In this document: in pieces, positions 1 to 10,600 of the stretch
How the letters are laid out: every line of letters starts with the position of its first letter
Numbering within the stretch: position 1 is the first letter of the stretch
NCBI GenBank assembly: GCA_001872625.1
Contig: MNXP01000011.1
Location: forward strand, 1 to 64,000
Length of the DNA: 64,000 nucleotides
Source of the DNA: Bacteroidetes bacterium CG2_30_33_31
GTDB lineage: Bacteria; Bacteroidota; Bacteroidia; Bacteroidales; UBA1556
Reading direction: 5' to 3'
Translations under genes and position numbers: made by a program
Notes under the pieces: model-generated
Seen by the model: only the letters and a program-made list of their open reading frames with translations
The model's database searches: none
Told to the model about the DNA's origin: nothing

Positions 1-459
1 ACTAGCATCGATTAACTTTCCTTCATTAAATAATAGATTCTTGTCCTCTAAAAATTTTATGAACTGATTGAACAACAACTCTATAACGCTTGCTTTTGTT
101 AGGTTTTCTCTAAACAACCAAACTGTTTTTTCATCCGGAACTTTATCGCCAGATTCCAAGCCTAAGAACTTTTTGAAACTTGATCTGTCAATTATCTGGT
201 ATTCTACTTGTTTGTCGCCAAGACCATAGTAGCGTTGTAAAATCATAATCTTAAACATCATCACAACATCAAATGGTTTTGCTCCTGCATTATTTTTCTT
301 TTCAGTGTTTAGCAGCTTTGATTCTAATGTAGCGCGAAAAGCCTCAAAATCAATAATATTATCTATTTTTTCTAATGGATTGCCAATTGCAGACAAACGT
401 TCAATATTAAATTGCTCATCAAATAATCCTTTTTTGCCAGTTGCTTTATATTCTTGCAT
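1..459 (-). CDS. IS5-type transposase, N-terminal part (cut by window edge)
   Basis: The reading frame is open from an ATG at 459 down to base 1, giving 153 codons with no stop, so the gene continues left of the window. The product starts MQEYKATGKKGLFDEQFNIE and carries the InsH-like N-terminal (DUF772-type) region: a stretch with PFDVVMMFKIMILQRYYGL followed by DKQVEYQIIDRSSFKKFLGL. The last visible residues, EGKLIDAS, match the place where IS5-family DDE transposases carry their first catalytic aspartate. This indicates a mobile element whose other two catalytic residues and left end lie outside the window. I could not define the terminal inverted repeat in the AT-rich 460-700 stretch. Whether the copy is intact cannot be judged. 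Confidence 0.85.
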   Translation of the reverse strand, partial: MQEYKATGKKGLFDEQFNIERLSAIGNPLEKIDNIIDFEAFRATLESKLLNTEKKNNAGAKPFDVVMMFKIMILQRYYGLGDKQVEYQIIDRSSFKKFLGLESGDKVPDEKTVWLFRENLTKASVIELLFNQFIKFLEDKNLLFNEGKLIDAS

Positions 460-701
460 TATCCTATTGTTTTGGTGTAAAATAATACGCGAATATACAT
501 ATAATTAATTGAATAACAATATATTAAATTTTAGAACTCCCCTAAAATTGTATGTAATTAAATAGGCAAATAAATACCTAATTCATTTATCTTGAGCCGA
601 GTACTTTTTAATGTATGTTTATCTTAATTAAAGCATATCAATTTTCAAATGTATAAACATATTTCGATTTAATGAAAAATAATTTCAACTCTTTAAAGAA
701 A

Positions 702-1316
702 TTATACAAGTTTGCCAAAAGAATATCCTTCAGAGATAAAATATTTCAAGCTCTCTTCAAGGGCAAAAAGCATATTTTTCTGGGCTTTCAAGCTGTCATG
801 AAAGACTATGATAGAGCCATTTTTCGAGTGGTTTTTTACTCTTTTGAAACACCTTATAGCTGAGGTTTTTTTATCGTAATCGCCACTTAAAACTGTCCAC
901 ATCACAATTTTATATGTTTTATCTAAAAATTTCGCCTGCTTCAATTTAAGTTGCCCATAAGGTGGTCTAAATAAATTTGAGTTAATGAATCTGGAAGCCT
1001 TTTCAATGTTTGCATAATATTCATTATCAGCAGTTTTCCAGCCTTTAATGTGATTGAAACTATGGTTTCCAATAGCATGACCTTCGGCCAAAACTTTCTT
1101 AACAAGTATAGGATATTTTGCAGCATTTTCGCCAACCATAAAAAATGTTGCTGTGGCTTTATATTTATTCAATAAATTCAATACCAAGGGTGTAGCTTCT
1201 GGAATTGGGCCATCATCAAAAGTTAAAAATACTTCCTTTTTATTTGTTTTCACTTCCCACAAAGCCGACTTTGGGTAAAACTTTCTAATGATTTTTGGTA
1301 TGGTCGAAATATACAT
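702..1316 (-). CDS. NodB-type polysaccharide deacetylase
   Basis: A 204-residue, single-domain member of carbohydrate esterase family 4. Such enzymes remove N-acetyl groups from chitin-like or peptidoglycan sugars using one divalent metal. All the family motifs are visible: TFDDGP (residues 32-37, catalytic and metal Asp), HSFNH (85-89, metal histidines), RPPYG (117-121), LSGDYD (143-148, normally containing a Trp) and FHDS (172-175, catalytic His). There is no clear signal peptide; the N-terminus (MYISTIPKIIRKFYPKSALW) is amphipathic rather than a typical leader, so the location is uncertain. It lies 19 bp downstream of the 2H phosphoesterase-like gene on the same strand and may share its transcript. 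Substrate is not deducible. Confidence 0.9.
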   Translation of the reverse strand: MYISTIPKIIRKFYPKSALWEVKTNKKEVFLTFDDGPIPEATPLVLNLLNKYKATATFFMVGENAAKYPILVKKVLAEGHAIGNHSFNHIKGWKTADNEYYANIEKASRFINSNLFRPPYGQLKLKQAKFLDKTYKIVMWTVLSGDYDKKTSAIRCFKRVKNHSKNGSIIVFHDSLKAQKNMLFALEESLKYFISEGYSFGKLV

Positions 1317-1335
1317 TTTTCAAAATTAAATGAAA

Positions 1336-2094
1336 TCATTTAAGGTCAACATTTATTTTATAAAAACTTGCCATATTTTTGAAAGTAAATAATGAATAAG
1401 CGTTGAATTCCAGGGTTTTACTTTTGAGTGATTTTGATAATTCTAAATCAAGAGCTTGATTGTTTTTGCTGAAATCGCTACCTGATTTTTCATCAACAAA
1501 ATACCCAAGAGAAGAATGCGGCAAAAAACGCTGACAAGTGGCAAAGCCAAAATTATTTAAGAAGTACTTATTAAGATTATTTCTGATGAGTTTTAGCTTA
1601 TGAAGTTTATCGAGCGAATCAATATCAGCTGGTTTTAAGCTGATCACAAGCACTTGATTTTGAAAATTAAAAAGTTTTCGAAATGAAAATTTTATTTCGC
1701 CAATATCATTCATCCAACGCAGTGATGTGGCTATAATCTTTATAATTTCAGTATGTTGATTGTCGAAGCGCCCTTCCATAAATCTTTCAAAAAATGTTTG
1801 ATAATTTGGCTTGAGCATATTAAAATTTCCTTTATTAATACCATCCCAAACTGTAACATGCCACGATGAAAATGGAAGTTTTAGAAAATGATTTTTGTCG
1901 CCCAAAACGGGATCTTTCTCAGATAATTGATAGAATTTGTTGTACAGAATTTTGTAAAAATCCCCTGATTTTAGAAAATCATTTGCCAGCAAGTCACCTT
2001 TGAAATGTTCATTCCCATTATCGAAAAGGATACTAAAGCCATAAAAATCAATCCAATCAAAATCTTTACTGCATATCTTAATTTTGGTATTCAT
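1336..2094 (-). CDS. 2H phosphoesterase superfamily-like protein
   Basis: A 252-residue soluble protein. It contains two H-x-[ST] motifs in a hydrophobic setting, HVT at residues 79-81 (SSWHVTVWDG) and HSS at 193-195 (LPHSSLGYF), about 115 residues apart. This is the hallmark of the 2H phosphoesterase (LigT/2'-5' RNA ligase-like, DUF1868-like) superfamily, whose paired histidines act on 2',3'-cyclic phosphates or related phosphodiesters. The family assignment rests on these motifs and on their beta-strand context only. The substrate is unknown. It precedes the NodB deacetylase gene on the same strand with a 19-bp gap. Confidence 0.6.
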   Translation of the reverse strand: MNTKIKICSKDFDWIDFYGFSILFDNGNEHFKGDLLANDFLKSGDFYKILYNKFYQLSEKDPVLGDKNHFLKLPFSSWHVTVWDGINKGNFNMLKPNYQTFFERFMEGRFDNQHTEIIKIIATSLRWMNDIGEIKFSFRKLFNFQNQVLVISLKPADIDSLDKLHKLKLIRNNLNKYFLNNFGFATCQRFLPHSSLGYFVDEKSGSDFSKNNQALDLELSKSLKSKTLEFNAYSLFTFKNMASFYKINVDLK

Positions 2095-2175
2095 CTTTAA
2101 AAAATAAAATATAAAGATAAATATTATTGGTAGTAACTTGCCATAATGATTTATTAAACTATTTCATTTTTTCTA

Positions 2176-2183
2176 TATTTTTG
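2176..2183 (+). promoter_or_regulatory. Putative -7 box (TAnnTTTG) of the 2207 gene
   Basis: TATTTTTG lies 23 bp upstream of the ATG at 2207, matching the Bacteroidota -7 consensus TAnnTTTG. No convincing -33 TTG element is seen at the usual 19-21 bp spacing, so this is a weak call. Confidence 0.35.
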
Positions 2184-2206
2184 AATCTGAAAATACATTC
2201 ATAAAT

Positions 2207-2920
2207 ATGTTGAAACGTTTACTTCTTTTTTTGGCATTTATAATTTTAAATATTTCTGGCATAAAAGCTCAAGATTATACTGGAATTAAAATGGGAATTA
2301 AATTGCCATATACTTATAATATAGCCTATTATACTCGCATTAGCGACCATTGGGGCAGTTTTATTGGCGCTCAAGCAACCACATTTCCATTTGGTTCTGT
2401 TTCCATAGGGTACATGAAAATGTGGGGTGGCAACGAAAAAATTGCTGAGATCCTCAGGGAGCCATTTACCATTGGGGCAGGTGTAGATATCGGATTACAT
2501 TATTATTTTGGTGCCGACAATCGTCGTTATTATGTTTCTACTGCCGTTGAGTGGATGAAACTTTTGAAACGCGACATAAAAGATATTGTAATTGAAAATG
2601 CTTTTGGAGTAGATTTAGATTCTTATCCCGAAGGTCCAATATTGAAAGCAAGCTCGGTAAAACCACTTACTTTAAATTCTAATTATTTGAATTTGGGATT
2701 TATTTTTGGCGATAGATTTTTGTTTCCTAATATTCCAGCTTGGGAAATGTCGGTGGAATTGGAAATTTCCAAGACAGTTTTTTCTCATCATTTTCTATTT
2801 TCTGACTACAGATATATTACTCCTGTTGAGAAGATTACTTCCAAAGAATTAAAGAAATTGATGCTTGTTTATGGCTGGTTTCCAAGTGTTAATGTTTTCT
2901 TTTTTTATAAATTTGATTAG
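2207..2920 (+). CDS. Exported beta-strand-rich protein, function unknown
   Basis: A 237-residue protein I do not recognise. Residues 1-21 form a signal peptide (Lys-Arg start, hydrophobic core, cleavage probably after SGIKA). The rest is rich in alternating aromatic and hydrophobic residues with Gly turns, for example IAYYTRISDHWGSFIGAQ and GVDIGLHYYFG. It ends in aromatic FFFYKF, a pattern typical of small outer-membrane beta-barrels. It ends 1 bp before the nitroreductase ATG, so the two genes are probably co-transcribed. Confidence 0.7.
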   Translation: MLKRLLLFLAFIILNISGIKAQDYTGIKMGIKLPYTYNIAYYTRISDHWGSFIGAQATTFPFGSVSIGYMKMWGGNEKIAEILREPFTIGAGVDIGLHYYFGADNRRYYVSTAVEWMKLLKRDIKDIVIENAFGVDLDSYPEGPILKASSVKPLTLNSNYLNLGFIFGDRFLFPNIPAWEMSVELEISKTVFSHHFLFSDYRYITPVEKITSKELKKLMLVYGWFPSVNVFFFYKFD

Positions 2921-2921
2921 C

Positions 2922-3470
2922 ATGAATTTTCAAGAGTTAATTTTAAAGCGCCAAAGCGTTAGAAAGTTTGATAAATTTCGCCCAATTGAAGAAGAGAAAA
3001 TTTTTAGGATTTTAGAAGCAGGAAGATTGGCTCCTTCGGCAAGCAATTCACAGCCATGGACATTTGTAGCAATAAAGGAACCAAAGCTTTGCCAATCAAT
3101 TGCTAAAGCAACTTTCACTACTCTTGTCAACTTCAATAAATTTGCTGTCAATTCCACATTTTTTGTTGTAATAGTTGTGGAGAAATCTAAGATAATTGCC
3201 CAAATTGGTGGAGCAATAAAAAAGAGAAATTATCCTCTTATAGATATTGGAATTGCTGCTGAAAATATGTGTTTGCAAGCCGAGGAAGATGGCGTTGGCA
3301 GTTGCATGTTAGGCTGGTTCGATGAAAATAAGATCAAAGAACTACTTCAAATTCCAAAAGAAAAATTTATTGGTTTGGTTATTCCATTTGGCTATGCTGC
3401 AGTTAATTACCCTCTTAGGAAAAAGGTGAGAAAGCCTTTAGAGAAAGTGGTGCGGTGGAATAAATATTAA
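2922..3470 (+). CDS. Nitroreductase-family flavoprotein
   Basis: A 182-residue FMN-dependent nitroreductase-fold protein; relatives reduce nitro-aromatics, quinones or flavins with NAD(P)H. Visible hallmarks are the N-terminal RQSVRKF (FMN phosphate contact), APSASNSQPW (residues about 38-47) and the C-terminal VIPFGYA and RKPLEKVV segment. The open frame could start at 2865 inside the upstream gene. I chose the ATG at 2922 because it follows the upstream stop by one base and gives the standard family N-terminus MNFQELILKRQSVRKF. The natural substrate cannot be told from sequence. Confidence 0.88.
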   Translation: MNFQELILKRQSVRKFDKFRPIEEEKIFRILEAGRLAPSASNSQPWTFVAIKEPKLCQSIAKATFTTLVNFNKFAVNSTFFVVIVVEKSKIIAQIGGAIKKRNYPLIDIGIAAENMCLQAEEDGVGSCMLGWFDENKIKELLQIPKEKFIGLVIPFGYAAVNYPLRKKVRKPLEKVVRWNKY

Positions 3471-3550
3471 TATTATCTTTATTAAAAATCCAAATGCTTA
3501 ATATATTTAGAAAATAATCCACACAAATAATTTCATACTGAGAAAGATGA

Positions 3551-3596
3551 AAAGTCCTTATAAATACTTTTCCATAGTTATTTCTATAAGGACTTT
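3551..3596. terminator. Hairpin between convergent genes, likely bidirectional terminator
   Basis: AAAGTCCTTATA (3551-3562) pairs exactly with TATAAGGACTTT (3585-3596) around a 22-base loop. It lies between the stops of the convergent nitroreductase (3470, +) and the GldL-like gene (3628, -). The long loop lowers confidence. Confidence 0.5.
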
Positions 3597-3627
3597 CCAA
3601 TTATTTGAAGTGTTTTAAGAACTGGAT

Positions 3628-4137
3628 TTATTTTACAGTATCTGTAATTGTAGTTGTGCTGTCGCCAAGTTCAGTATTATTATCTTCATTTACAATAGTT
3701 TTGTCGCTACATTTAAGTTGCTTTTGAATAGGATTATTTGGAATAACTGATATTACAAGAACAAAGAAAATTAGAAAAGTTATAATGAATTGCAGAGAAA
3801 TTTTAGTTGTATCTTTCTGAAATATTAAAATCAGTGGAATTAGAATTGCCAAGACATAAGAGATATTAAGTAAAATATTTGCTCCTGAGTAATGCATAAT
3901 TTTGAATATAGCGCCTACAATAAAAAGCGCCAAAGTACCAACTAATAAATAATTTAGTCCATTGCCTAAGCCTTCGGCCTTGTTATCTTTGATGCAAAAA
4001 GCAAAAAGATTTATAATTAATATTAAGCCAGCCAACATAATTATTGCATTGGCTCCAGAATAGTGTAATGCTTTAAAAAATACACCAACAATAACTAAGA
4101 CAAATGCTAAGATGTTTAAAATTTTTTTAGTTTTCAT
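3628..4137 (-). CDS. Tandem GldL-like membrane protein
   Basis: A 169-residue membrane protein with about five hydrophobic segments. The sequence FKALHYSGAN (residues 21-30) recurs as FKIMHYSGAN (78-87), each preceded by a short transmembrane stretch and followed by another. This resembles the N-terminal FKxxHWPGA module of GldL, the membrane part of the T9SS/gliding motor. Here there are two copies and no cytoplasmic GldL tail; the C-terminus is a short Ser/Thr/Asp-rich tail. I infer a duplicated GldL-type TM hairpin module, not GldL itself. The gene stands alone, convergent with the nitroreductase gene. Confidence 0.6.
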   Translation of the reverse strand: MKTKKILNILAFVLVIVGVFFKALHYSGANAIIMLAGLILIINLFAFCIKDNKAEGLGNGLNYLLVGTLALFIVGAIFKIMHYSGANILLNISYVLAILIPLILIFQKDTTKISLQFIITFLIFFVLVISVIPNNPIQKQLKCSDKTIVNEDNNTELGDSTTTITDTVK

Positions 4138-4645
4138 ATCATTTAGTATTAAAATTTCTCCTACTCTTATGGCTTTTCAGATTACGCCCCGTTTATTAAA
4201 GTGGTTTCTGGCCTCCACTTTGAAAAATAAACTTCCTTAATCACATCAGGTGGTCAACCTTAATTTTGACCATAGCAAGATTTATTATTCTTAGTAAGAT
4301 TTTGATATTTGTTATCAAAACTTTGGAAGAATGATTAGTATTTTATATCTAAAACTATCGTTATAATTTGTAATACAAACCTTTACAGATTTACAAAAAT
4401 CAATAGTTTGATTTCTCATATCGTGGTTATTATGGTTAATGTGTTATGTGTAGTCAAAAGTAATGCAATTACGAGCTAAGAATATTTTTATTTTCAAGAA
4501 TGTGAATTTCTGAATATTTATCTTTTTTTGGCCTATCAGCTTTCTATATTAGATGATAATTTCAAAAATTGTTTACTTTGACATTAATGGTATTTATTTT
4601 GGAATTCCTTTTTTGCAGAAAGAAATTTGGTATCTTAAAAAGCAA
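4138..4645. other. Intergenic region, no gene seen
   Basis: About 500 bp of AT-rich DNA between two minus-strand genes. Two weak inverted repeats are visible: AAAGTGG/CCACTTT around 4199-4222, and GGTCAA/TTGACC around 4251-4270. No open frame of convincing composition, RNA gene or promoter consensus was recognised. Confidence 0.5.
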
Positions 4646-4677
4646 AAAAGGCTTTCACCTTTCGATGAGAGCCTTTT
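4646..4677 (-). terminator. Intrinsic terminator of the 3358-residue gene
   Basis: Read on the minus strand, AAAAGGCTCTCA pairs with TGAAAGCCTTTT (one G-U pair) around an 8-base loop, and the stem runs into TTTTTTG. It begins about 20 bp after the stop codon at 4697. Confidence 0.8.
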
Positions 4678-4696
4678 AATTGTGCTAATAATCTGA

Positions 4697-7600
4697 TTAT
4701 TTATTTATAATCATCTTATATGTAAGTTTTGAGTTGTTATATTCAAAAGTGTAGTAATAAACACCAGCTGAAAGTTTAGTTGCATCAATCTTGATGGAAT
4801 GTTTGCCAGCAATTTCGTCTGCCTCTTTGCTTATCATTAGTTGGCCAAGAGTGTTTCTCAATTCAAATTGAACTTTTCCACTATTAGGTATAAAATACAG
4901 AATTGTAGTTTGACCATTGGCAGGGTTGGGTTCATTTTGACCTACTGTGAATTTTCCATTAGCATTTTCTTCGAAACCTACATCAAGCAAACCGTAAAGT
5001 GGTTTGTTTTTCTGGTCGTTTGTTAAATCTGCATCTCCAGTGAGCGTAGTTTTAGCGTGAAGAATATAATTGCTTATTGGAGGATTGTAAGATGTAGTAA
5101 ATTGATACATAGCTGAGTCTCCAGAAGCAATCGAACCAGTAAAAGTCTCATTAACCCAAGCCGCTGAGTTCACTTGATAGCCAACGCTAAGAGTAGAAAT
5201 CACTGTGCTACCAAAGTTCTTGATATAAACAATTGGTTTGGTTGCATAGGAAGTCTTGGTAGTATCAATTCCACCAATAGCCGCTGGCCAAATTGGTGTT
5301 ACACTCAAATAGCTAATACCAGCGTCAGCAGGAGCAGCAGTTACATTTACCGACTTGCAAGTTTGATTATTTTGCAGGTATAGGTCGCCAACAACAGCGG
5401 TTTTTGCACAGATTTGATAAGTTGCATTTGGTGAAGTAAATGTTGTAGCAAATGTAAAGGTATCAGTTGCATTTGGCAATAATGCTGTAGCTGGAGTAAA
5501 TGTTTCGCTAATCCAAGTAGCACTGCCATTGATATTATACTTAGCAGGTATGGAAGTTAGATTTTGAAATCCAAAGTTCTTAACAACAATTTTTACTGTT
5601 ACAGGAGAACCAATTTGACTTGAAGTATCTGGATTTACAATTGATATTGCACCACCATCTTGAGCAATTGCAGGCAAAGTAAATTCGAAATCATCTATTG
5701 CCCAACCGTCATAATTGTTTGTACTTGCATTGCTATAGAAAATATATCTAAATTGAATAGTATCCGCAGCGTAGAATGTCGAAAGTGGGTCAGCAAAATT
5801 GAGAGTGTAAGTAGAATGTTGCCATGCAGCATTTGTTGCACTCCACATGTGAGTTCCTCCAATGTTTGCAGTTGTCCAATTAGTACTTGCTGGGTCGCCA
5901 TTATAACCAAGGTTCGACCAGAATCCACTATTCACTCTTGCCTGAACAAATCCACCATCAATACCATTTTGACAATCTATCTTGTGCCAGAATTTAAGGT
6001 ATGCACTATCGGCGTAAGATGGTATTAGGAATTTAGGTGTATAAAGTTTATCATAACTATTGTTATCATAATTGGTATCAAGTCTTGTAACCCAAGCATT
6101 TACAGGGCTATGAGCACTGTTGATGTTGGTTTTCGATGGAATTCCCATTTGCCATTGGTTAAGCAATGTATCAGGCATCCATAAATCGCTCCCCTCAAAA
6201 TCATCAGAAAATGACAAATTCATGACTGCTTCTAAGTATGTGATTTTTGTAAGGGTGTCGTTAATATAATTTGAATCACCAGCAAGAACTGTGTATGCCT
6301 TTATATGATTTGCACCCATATTAAGGCTTATATTTCCAATACTTACATCTACAGAATCTCCACTATGAATTGTAGCGGTATTATAAGTGTGTGAAAGAGT
6401 TGTTCCTCCGTTTACATTATATTTAATTTCCACAGAGGTAATAGAATCTATTCCATAATTTCTAATACGCAAATTCAAAGGAGAAATAGTTGAAGAAACA
6501 GTAGTTTTTGGGTCTATAAACATTTCAACACCAGCATCATGAGGAATTTTAGGTGCAATTTGAACCATATAATCTTCAGTTTCACCGTAGTAGTATTGAC
6601 CACAGGGGCTAACTGCCGATAATGAAGAGTACACTTGCATTACAAGTCTCATGGCTGTTGGTCCAGAGGTAGCATTATTAGGGACTGTCAGATTACCGGT
6701 TACAGTTCCCATGGTGGTTCCTGTTGCCTGCCATGCTTCTTCGGTAGATGCGTCAAATGTTCCATCTCTGTTATAGTCAATGTACATTTTCATATAAGCA
6801 GGTGCCGATGAAGACCAGCCTGGTGAATAGTTTGTTGTTACTGACAAGTTAGTGTTGGCACCAATTTGAATTAATGCGGGGGCAACAGTTTGCATAAAGT
6901 TAGTGTACATTGCACCGGTTGCTGCTGAAGCATTATCAAAATTGAATCCGATTTTCACATCAGTAACTTCGGAATAGTAGTTATATTGAGCTTTACTTAA
7001 ACAGTAATTAGGATAATCGTGATGAACAGTTTTCTTCAAAGTGTCATTCAAGTGATTAGTATCTGTTGTAAGTCCAGTATAAACTTTAAAATTGAATGTA
7101 TTTCCAACAATTGATAAATCTGCTGTTTGAGTGAAAGTGTATATTAATGAATCATTTGCTGCTATACTTGTAGCAATAGTTTCAGTAACTGCACTTCCAT
7201 TATTTATTTTATAGCTTACTGGAACATTTGTTTTTGCTACTGAGCCAAAGTTTTTAACTTTAACTTTTACAACTTCTGTTGCAGTTTTAAATATTCCTGT
7301 TGTAGGTTCAATAATTTGAGATATTCCAACATCATTAGTTGGTTGTGCACCAACTGTTATATGAGCAGTAACACGATTGCTCGAACAACCTACTTTGCCA
7401 ATTTCTAACTTCATATTTGGACGTGAAGTATAGGTTGAAGGGGTTTGAGTACCACCGCAAACACCACCGCCATCAGAATGATAGTCTAAAGTTGATGTAT
7501 AAGTTGTGCTAGAGAAATTAGATGTTGAATTTGTAGAATAATCAGAAGAATTAACATAATTGTCGTAACAAGTTTCAATAACTAAGTTGCTAACGCCATC

Positions 7601-10600
7601 CCATAGATAAGGAGTATTGAATACATGTTGATTAAATCCGGTAAATGATGGATAAGAAGTAACAGCATAAACCTGAGATAGACCTGAAACCCAAGAACTT
7701 AAAGAACTTTGATTTGTTGTGCCTAAGGAGATTTTGAAGTTATTTATGTTTGCACCAGTAGATGTAGCAGGTGCTGCAGTAATTATGTCAAATCCTAATG
7801 AAGTTATAGGGCCAGCACTTGCACCGGCTGCGATTAATTCAGAAGCAGGTATCAAATATTGTACTCTATCGCCTGTATAAAATTGCCCATATACACTTGG
7901 ATAACCTGTTGTAGAATTTGCAGTTGTGCCTGTACCAATGTTGAAGAAAGCTGGAGGAATTCCACTTCTTGCTTCTACATAATAGTTGGTATCCTGATAA
8001 TTCAAAGTAGTAACATAAGGTGTGCCTGTATATAGTTCGCTACCTGCATAAGGATGATCATACCATGCTAAACTGTCGTTACTTGGTGAGGTAGCAGTAA
8101 GTGTTGCAGGTGATGCATAAGGTATTGTAACATTTACAGCTATTGGAGCTGGTGGTGTATGAAGCGATTCAACCTCTTGATAAGTAGTATCATTATAATG
8201 TACATTATCTCCAGTAAAGTTTATCCATGCTTTGATATGGAATATTGAGTCAACTATAGCAGTTGTTGCAAGACTTGCTTGAGTAGAGAAGATAAACACA
8301 GAACTATCACTTGGTGGAATAACATTAGGCATGGTTTGAGTGACCACAGATGCTCCAGGATTTGTACGGAAGCTTACCGTGGTTGCAACAGCTTGATTTG
8401 CTGCATTGATTGTATCAACGCCCACATTCTTAATCATTATGGCAACAGTATCAGATACAAGTCCGCAACCGCCTTCAATATTTAACATTCTTGTTACGAA
8501 AGCATCTTTAGTTGGCTTACCAAAGAAATTCTTGCATGTTCCATCGTTGAATGCATTTGAATCCGCTGCCAGAACTGTAGTAACGCAAATATTTGAATTA
8601 CCTGCTGGTGAAACAAAACTTGCAAGTTGTACTGTGTCAATTTTTCCTGAAGGGAATGCTGTGCTATAGTTATAAACTACTGCTGTGCCTCCGTTTACCG
8701 AATAATTAATATTGAATCCATTAACTGTATCAGTACCAAAATTTTTCACAATAACTTTAAATGGAACAGTATAAGCTTCTAGAGTGGTATCGGGAACCAT
8801 TAGGATTTTAGAAACTCCTATGTCGAAAGGTAGCAAAGGAACTTCATCAGCTCCAATTGTTGTGTAGAGTGCACCACGTGTTTCTCCATCAATATCATCA
8901 GTAACTGCACTTACAGGTAATCCATAGCCTGAAAGCTGTGTTGAAAGTAAGTGAAGATTAGTATTAGAGAAGAACAATGGATCTACCGTCATTGAGTGCG
9001 CATCTTTACCAGAAGCTGTTTGAAGTGCGGCAAGATTAGCATTAGTTGACCCCCAATAAGAGAAGTTTGGAGATGTAGTATAATATGAGTTATAGTCGAA
9101 ATTATTAATTCCAGTATAACTTCCCATATAAATTGTATAACCTGTGGAATCTCTAAAAACATTATTCATAAAGTTTACACTTGCTGGTGTTATTGGAGCG
9201 TATATATATGCTGCTCTCGAAGTTGAAGTTCCACCAGTAATATTTATTGTATTATAATAAACATCAAAGAAAGAGGAATAGTAGAAATAAAGACCATAAT
9301 TAGCGCCAGTTCCACTGGTTATAGACAACATATTATTTGCAATTAATCCACGTTTTGTGGCAGTACCATCGCTATAATAAACCATAATTCCATACTTATA
9401 ACTGCTTGGTGCAAAATGTAATGTATTCTTTACAATTCTAGATTGATTATCACAATAATACATATAAATACCATAACCATACACACTGTTGGCTCCATCG
9501 CTAACTTTATTAGATTCTATCTGAATAGAATCTTGATAAATAGTATAAATACCATAATAGTAGAATCCAGAAATAATATTATTTTTTATCACATTGCCTT
9601 TTTCCAAGCTTGTAGTATTGGTGCCAGCAAGATAAATTCCATAATAGCCATTTAGAATTAGGTTGTTTTCAATTCTGGTATAACTGTCAAGTCCACCATT
9701 GGAATAAAAGCATCTCATATATGAAGATGTTGAAACAGGAGTTTCAATAATATTATTTAAGAAAGAATTGTGTACTGAGTTATTAGTTATTTCAACAACA
9801 CCACCATAACTAGCATTTGTTCCTTTTATAGTCATGTTTTTAAATGTGAAATAATCGGCACCATTAAGTTTAAGAGTATAATCTGATGTATAATTGGTTG
9901 AGGAAAACTGCAAAGTAACGTCAGTGCTATCACCTGTAACAGATTGGAATGTAACTCTATTATTAGCATCCATTCCTAAAATCTGAGGAATCAAAACTTT
10001 TTCAGTATAGGTTCCCGTATCAACATTAAATATAACATTACCACAGATTCCAGCAACAGATAATGCTGCAATGGCTCCATTAAATGAACCAAAATCAGCC
10101 GTGCCATTTATTGTATCACCTATTGAATATGTTCCGTTTAGGCAAGCTCTTACTGATGATTTTGCAGTGTCATTTGTATTAAATGTATCAGCTACGCTGT
10201 TTGGTAAAGTTGTGTAAGCCAATATTTTATAAATTCCACCGTTTAATGTTGTGGTTCCAATAGTAACTGTATCCAAATGATTATATGGCATATTACCTGT
10301 CCAAAGAAGTGTATCTTGAATTACACCATTAATTTTCCAAGGAATTTTTACAGAAGTCATAGTTACTTGACCATAGTTATGAAGAATTCCTTTTATTGGT
10401 GTTGCAACTCCTGAAGGAACAGCTCCAACTGGGCTAATTAAATTTGAATCTAAACCAGCATCATATTGTGGGAATCCTTTAACATAAACTGTTACAGGAG
10501 TTCTGTCGCCAAAACAACCTTGCCCATGAATAGAAACTTTCATGTTTGGTCTTGTCATATATGATGAGGCAGATGAAGTATAAGGACAAACACCGCCTCC

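Noticed and set aside
305-508. 67-residue plus-strand frame
   Set aside because: Lies antisense to the IS5-type transposase frame, which has clear family motifs.
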